Shown in pieces: positions 58,702 to 64,000 of a stretch of DNA of 64,000 nucleotides. The stretch spans positions 1,984,001 through 2,048,000 of the forward strand of contig JAPEIS010000013.1 of the NCBI GenBank assembly GCA_029531795.1, written 5' to 3'. The position numbers were made by a program, and so were the translations under genes. This DNA comes from Sclerotinia nivalis. Taxonomy: Eukaryota; Ascomycota; Leotiomycetes; Helotiales; Sclerotiniaceae. The notes under the pieces are model-generated. The model searched no databases. It was not told the origin of the DNA and saw nothing but the letters and a program-made list of their open reading frames with translations. The number at the start of each line of letters is the position of its first letter. Positions within the stretch are counted from its first letter, which is position 1.

Positions 58702-58815
58702 TATCACAGCGAGGGAAAAGGTATATGTAGGGTTGATCTATAATTGTACTACAAGAAGAGAAAGAAGATTAAGAAGGTAATCTGACTATATAAAAGTGAA
58801 TGTATATATATGTGT
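58702..58815 (-). repeat. Partial LTR of the gypsy-D family
   Basis: Begins TATCACAGCGAGGGAAAAGG and matches the first ~114 bp of the gypsy-D LTRs, then stops at 58815. By analogy with gypsy-D it is the 3' LTR of a minus-strand element or a solo LTR inserted in copia-G, and it was itself cut by gypsy-F. Its remainder should lie beyond 64000. Confidence 0.75.
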
Positions 58816-59260
58816 TGTTACGATCACGCAACAGTTTCGTCAAAACAAGAAATCTAAACGGAAGCGTTCTCATTTCGAATCATCAGCGTAGGAACGTCAT
58901 CAGTATAGAAACGTCATCGATCAGTTTGGAATGTTTAGTAAACAAGCTTCTTTGTATTGTTTATGAAAGGACAGAAATAGTGGCGAATTATAAGCGTTCT
59001 GATATCTCTTTATTGATTGAATTTAAAAGTAATAGTTTATTTATAATTAGAAAGGGTAATGAAAAGTTTGGCTATAGTTAACACGACGGAAACGGATATA
59101 AAATGATAAATTGAAGTTGCGCATTTTTTATTAAACTAGGTTGAGTTGGAGTGATTATATAGACCCTTTTGGAGTCACATTACCTGCCTCCTTTTTGGTA
59201 CAGTATCTAGACTGGAGCTGAAGCAATATACGTTCCTGCATATTTTTCTTATTCAGAGGT
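58816..59260 (-). repeat. Presumed 3' LTR region of gypsy-F, G+C-richer
   Basis: Begins TGTTACGATCACGCAAC, the same first 12 bases as the gypsy-H LTR, but then is unrelated. It is clearly less A+T-rich than its surroundings. Because the pol genes to its right read on the minus strand, it is where the 3' LTR of gypsy-F should be. The right limit is not determined because no second copy is in the window. The 58800-59081 plus-strand frame within it has no recognisable motif and I do not call it a gene. Confidence 0.5.
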
Positions 59261-61700
59261 TTTCTGAAGTTATATATATGTTGTCTTTTTGTTAAATGAA
59301 TTAGAAGCCTTTCTTGTGAAATGATATTTTCCTAGTTTCTAGTTTAGTATACTATTTTTATTTTCCTAATCTATGAAAAAGAAGAAATGGATTATATTAA
59401 ATTAATATTATTCTCAATTTATACTATTTTGCTATAAATATAGAAAGATCTTTAAACAATTTAATATTTAAAACCTTTCATGAATTGAATTGAAAATAAA
59501 GCCTAGATTTGGTTGAAAAAAACAATCGAAAATCTGAAAGAAAAACTATAAGACTATTTACTGAAAATGGTTTAATCAGGAATGAGTTTATTGAGATTCT
59601 TTAGGTTCAAAAAAATCATTGTATTGATAATCTTTTTATCCTTAATCTTTTCGAAAATTATAATTGTATCAATTTTCTCAAAACAGATTTGTTAAGATTC
59701 GAATATAATTTGTCAGCTAATCGATTAATTGAAGTTCTGACCTTATATAGATTTGATCAGATTCTTTCGATTTTGTATATGATTTAGATCTTGTTGAGAT
59801 CGAAAGTGTATCTTATATAATCTTTTTGCAATATATACTTTGATTTGAAAATGTTTTTGTTGTTATTATAGGTTATTTTTTTTTTCGGATTGTCAAAGGT
59901 CTTTTTTGTTTCGTAAAGTTGAAGGAAGAGTTATTTTGAAAATACCAATTTGTAAATTTTAATATTCAGGGATACTTTCTTCGAATGAAACTTGCAAATG
60001 ATTTATTCTAGATTTAAAGGATTTTAGGTAATCGATATAAAAGAATCGACGAATAGATTTACTATTGATTTATTATAGTTAATAAGATTTCTGATGATTT
60101 TCTGCAGAACCAATTACTATAAATGGATTATAATAAGCTGAATGAAATTTCTTTTTAGCAAATACCTCATTATAGAGTATAATCATTTGATTAGGATCGA
60201 AAACTGTATAATTTCGAATATTTATATTGTGTTTTTCTTTGGCTAATACCTTTTTCTAATCAGATCGTTGTAAGACTTTTTATTGAATTGGCTCTTTGTT
60301 GTATATAAAATCGAAGATTTTTGATTAATGGATCTTTTTTGGAAAGTCCTTATCGAGGTTTATAATATTGAATAAGAAGTTTTGGATTTCAAAATGTTAA
60401 TTTGAAGGGTATTTGATCTTTAGATGTTTTACAGGTTGATATCCAAAAAGGATCTTATGAGGAGAATATTCTAGATGATCGATTTCTTATATATTGAATG
60501 AGTTGATTGAAATTTGAACTTTTATAAACCAATTTTCGATTTCTGAATCAATCTTTTTGAGGATTTTTTGAAAAAGATTGTTACTTTCTTAATCATTCCA
60601 AAAGATTTCTTAGCTTTTATAATTGTAAAGATAAATAGTATTCTGGTTTTTTTAATAAATTGTTTAATTACTTTATTTTCGAAATGAATACTTGGATTAT
60701 AAAATCCTCCGATCGGAATTCCAAAGGTATTGAAAATTCAATTTAAATATCTTATTGTTTTAGTATTTGTTATCTCAATTGTTGGAAAAACCCAAATATA
60801 ATGTGAAAAGTAATCGATTACAAGAAGAATATAAGAAAAGTAAATAAAACCTTTTTTATCGAATATATTATTATCGAAATCTATTGATTGAGTAGTAATA
60901 CCGATTTTGATAAGTTTTTGAACTATTGGTTAGATCATTTTAAGGATCTCAGTTTTATTGATTGGGGTAGATGGAAAAGGTTCTATAAAATCAAAGCCAA
61001 TAAAAATTAAAGGATAATCAATTTTATAAGGTTTGAGATGGGATATTCTTTGTTGTATATTATGTTTGGTATATTTCATACAATTTTGGATATATTGTTT
61101 GATGTCGATAATTAATATTGGTTATTAATAATTTCTAAGCTTTTTGGTTGTAAGTTCTATTATATAATGATCTTTTAAATTATGAGCGAAAGTTAGTACT
61201 TTTGAAACTTCAGATTTGAGGATGTATCGTTTGTTGATCTTACAGAAGGAAAAATACAGTTCGCCTTTGAGTATATGAAAATTCTTGATATATTTAAGAA
61301 AGGTTACTTTCTTTAATTTGAAAAGGTTTTCAGGAAGGATTTGAATTGTTATATAAGTATATATAAAAGAATATTATAGATCTTTATTATATTTGTTTGT
61401 AATTGGATTATATTGAATACTATTGGAGATAACTATAAGATGATTGGTAATTATTGATTTTTCCAATGATAATATAGAAAATGTATTCTGATCTTTGAGA
61501 TCTAATTGTTTTTGTAAATATTAAGCTTTTCGAAAACAAAGAAGTTCTTTGTAATTTTCAATGTTGTTTTTTTAAATCCATTTGGGATTATTTGTATTAT
61601 ATTGTAATTCTTCTAAAGAGTCTAAAAGATTGTTTGATTTGTAATTAAAATCCGGAAAAATAATATAAAAAAGAGTATCTGCGATTTTATTGTAAATTTC
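59260..61700 (-). pseudogene. Gypsy-F integrase and C-terminal region (decayed)
   Basis: On the minus strand IKQYIQNCMKYTKHNIQQRI (about 61042-61102) is the HHCC finger end (NCxxCxKHxxxQR), followed by FIGFDFIEPFPSTP (about 60965-61010; DxIGPxP with first catalytic Asp kept). VIDYFSHYIWVFPT (about 60775-60820) is the core strand. HSAYYNPFIVIG (about 60105-60145) belongs to the C-terminal part. The 59260-59900 part holds no recognisable motif. Confidence 0.68.
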
Positions 61701-62345
61701 TGGGATATGAATAATAATAATATTGATAATGGAAAACTCTATTGTTCAATGAGTATATATACCTTTAGTCTGAGAATTGGAAGAAAGGAAATTAATAAGT
61801 GATAAATGATCAATGAAGATTATACAATCTTCAATAGATTTGAAATAGTAATGGTATTTTCTAATAAATTCAATAATAACGAGTAATTCGTGTTTATAGG
61901 TATTATAATTTCTTTATATTTTGATTAACAAAAAGGAATCATATAATACAGGATATTTCATTAGACATTCAGTATTTTGTTCTGGAGGATAGCATTTTTG
62001 AGTAATAAAGTATTCTGATGCAAAAGTATTTGAATCTGTATATATCTGAACTGGAAGAATATAATCGATATTGTAGAAATCGATTATTTTTGAGCATTTC
62101 TTTTGCAAAAATTCGAAAACTAATTGTTTATAAACTCTTTATTGTTATTCTACTTTTCCTGTAAGATGGGAAAGAGGATAAGAAATCTCGGCGAAGTTTT
62201 TAATACCTTTATAGGTTATTTGTATTGTAATTAGAAAACTTCGAATTCTAGTTTGATTAATAGGAATCAGAAAATTCTTGATTTTGGTTGTTCTAGTTAG
62301 TTTGGTAATCATAATATTGTCAGTTTTATAAAGAATTCCTAAAGC
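61700..62345 (-). pseudogene. Gypsy-F RNase H domain
   Basis: The frame 61914-62108 contains PVQIYTDSNTFASEYFITQK (catalytic Asp motif TDSSxxAxGxxITQ) and YPVLYDSFLLIKI. The minus-strand reading continues with YNTYKHELLVIIEFI (about 61860-61912) and the TDHLxxL region near 61795-61830. All are typical of Ty3/gypsy pol. Confidence 0.75.
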
Positions 62346-62349
62346 TTTT

Positions 62350-63480
62350 ATTTAATCAATAAAGATATGTAATTTTTTGAAAAATAAATATAATTGAACG
62401 AAATCAAAACAAAGAAGAATATAATTAGTTAGGTTAAAATAAACTTCTTCTAGAATTACAGAATTTGAAAAGATATCATTAATATAGAATTTGATTAATA
62501 CTAAATTGTTTTCAGTATTAAATTCAAATATAGAAGGATATTCGTTATCTGTTGAACTATCTTTAAAAAAAGGAATATAATCGAAAACTGTATAAAGAAA
62601 CTCAAATATAAAAAGCAAACAATTTGAATACTTTATAGAATTCTGGTAGGTTGTATCTAAGCTGAATCTCCTATAGAAAAAGCAAAATAATGACGATCTT
62701 TTGAATAAAAAGGTATATCCTAATAAGTATATTTCAAATCGAATTGTAGATATATTTTATGATTAGGATGAGAGAGAAATTTGTGAACATCTTAAAATAA
62801 AGTATAATAATTGTTTAGTATTTGTTTTATAATTTTCGAATAATCGAAAATTATATATTTTTTAGGACCAGATTTATAAAAAGAAAGATTTTTGGGATAT
62901 TCAATATTTGGTTTATCAATTACTAATGGCATTGTTGATCAATCGGAAAGTTTGTTGTTGGTTATTATAGTATATTTATATATATGGTATTTGTATTTTT
63001 TAGATATAATCTCATTAAGCCAAAACATTTGTTGAAGATTATATCTAAATCTTTTCCTATTTTTATAAAGAAAAATACCTAATTTGAATCGTATTCGATA
63101 AGTATAAAGAAAAATAAAAGAAATATAAATTAGTTTTATAACATTTAAATCCTTATAAATATAAAGAAATCGAATAACTTTTAATCGAAGTTCATTTGTT
63201 GTTAAAGGATCTATATCAATCTCACTTTTTTGAAATCATTTATTAATAATATTTAATGAATCTATAGATATTTCTTGAAGAACTAGTCTTTTATTTATAG
63301 GATATGTATATGTTTTTGAAGAGTTCAATTGAAAAGTAAAAGTTTGATTGATCGAAATATATTGATCTTTTTTTTGAAAAAATAGTTTGAGATATTTGAA
63401 ATCTGTTTTGAAAGAAAAATCGAATTGATATAGAATTTCGAGTGGTATATATAGATTATCCATTTGAAAGGTTATATTAA
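62350..63480 (-). pseudogene. Gypsy-F reverse transcriptase (decayed)
   Basis: The frame 62352-62618 holds the active site as LIKFYINDIFSNSVILEEVY (about 62450-62510): Y(I/V)DDIF with the second-position Asp changed to Asn. FVQLYLFFKKLHIF (about 62355-62400) follows. The N-terminal fingers lie at about 62690-63460. The 75-codon frame 63236-63463 (MDNLYIPLEILYQF...) precedes the RT and may be the protease-RT linker. Confidence 0.68.
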
Positions 63481-64000
63481 AAATATATAATAATTAAGTT
63501 TTCGAAAAAGAAGATATAATATAATAACAATGTTTTCGATAATCGAAATTATAATCTTGGTTTTCGATAAAAATCTTTGAAAAGGTATTTTCTTCAAGGT
63601 TATTTAATGATTGAAGAAATATATCCTTTGTTGAATGAGATAATCTGGATTGTATAAACTTTTGAGAAAATCGAATATATAAAAAGTCTTTATTTTGGAT
63701 TTCTTTAGATTCTTTAATACTAATTTTCGAAAAGAAAGAAAATAGTTTTAAATCATATTAAAAACTCAAAAGTTTAAAAAGTCTTGTGATTCATTTGAAT
63801 CTAAATAATCATTTTGAGAATCTGAAATAGATTCGGAAAGAAAATCAGATACTTTTTTGGATACTTCCTCGGAATCTATTGAATCGGAAAAATTTCCTAA
63901 TGAATTAGATTTTTGTTGATCTTCAAATCGTACCATCTTCAGAATCGATTTGATCTTGAATACAAAATTATCAATATTTCTACCGATAATTTTAAAATTC
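63480..64000 (-). pseudogene. Gypsy-F gag/protease region, runs off the window
   Basis: By position this is the start of pol or the end of gag. The segment 63780-63960 encodes, on the minus strand, an acidic Ser/Glu-rich run (SDSEEVSKKVSDFLSES type), as often seen between gag and protease. No catalytic motif is visible. Confidence 0.4.

Noticed and set aside
58800..59081. 93-codon plus-strand frame
   Set aside because: It starts in the gypsy-D-type LTR fragment and crosses the junction at 58816 into the gypsy-F LTR region, so it cannot be an ancestral gene. No motif seen.
1..64000. Mitochondrial origin because of the extreme A+T content
   Set aside because: No cox, cob, nad, rRNA or group I intron features are present, and the content is nuclear LTR retrotransposons and LINEs with TSDs.
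1..64000. CRISPR array, DNA transposon with terminal inverted repeats, or host gene
   Set aside because: None supported: the repeated units are LTRs, minisatellites or LINE copies, and no transposase or host-type open frame was recognised on either strand.

Overview
The window looks like a stretch of a filamentous ascomycete (Pezizomycotina) nuclear genome made entirely of retrotransposons. The DNA is very A+T-rich. Every recognisable protein is retroelement-derived and riddled with in-frame stops, most of which sit at former Trp, Gln or Arg codons. Paired copies differ mainly by C-to-T and G-to-A transitions, the kind of damage left by repeat-induced point mutation (RIP). The element types fit: Ty3/gypsy chromoviruses, Ty1/copia, and Tad1/I-type LINEs with an RNase H domain. 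I found no host gene, rRNA, intact tRNA or CRISPR array. The genus cannot be named from this.

The layout is a set of nested insertions that target-site duplications (TSDs) allow to be ordered. The outermost unit is a minus-strand LINE (LINE-1), cut into 1-4050, 47205-47587 and 54304-55028. Into it went copia-I (4056-47199, TSD ttaac), gypsy-H (47588-54298, TSD tatat) and copia-G (from 55029). Copia-I was split by gypsy-A (5652-42210, minus, TSD attct). Gypsy-A was split by gypsy-B (11179-34089, plus, TSD gtat), and its 5' LTR was split by gypsy-D (35202-42129, minus, TSD actac/accac). Gypsy-B carries LINE-2 in its left LTR (11293-17465, 17-bp TSD) and gypsy-E in its RT (22262-27884, minus, TSD ctata). 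LINE-2 carries two solo LTRs (12631-12776 and 14892-15104). On the right, copia-G is cut by an LTR of the gypsy-D family (58702-58815), which is cut by gypsy-F (58816 to beyond the window).

Four things go beyond routine degraded transposons. (1) Gypsy-A and gypsy-H both carry a 172-codon open frame on the strand opposite to pol, overlapping the pol 3' end, with a Cys-rich start and a charged helical middle. (2) Gypsy-B has a third frame of about 1,000 codons after pol, in the env position, with a Lys/Thr/Pro-rich tail. (3) The gypsy-E LTR is a chain of five stem-loops. (4) The gypsy-A/H LTR appears to encode its own primer: the sequence expected at the RNA 5' end, downstream of a TATA box, is complementary to the bases right after the LTR, as in Tf1-type self-priming.

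Nothing here looks able to move on its own. Key residues are lost (RT catalytic Asp to Asn in gypsy-E and gypsy-F, zinc-knuckle Cys to Tyr in gypsy-H). The least damaged parts are gypsy-E, the two solo LTRs and the 58816-59260 segment, so these are probably the youngest. Domain limits inside degraded pol regions are approximate; LTR and TSD limits were read base by base unless marked approximate.
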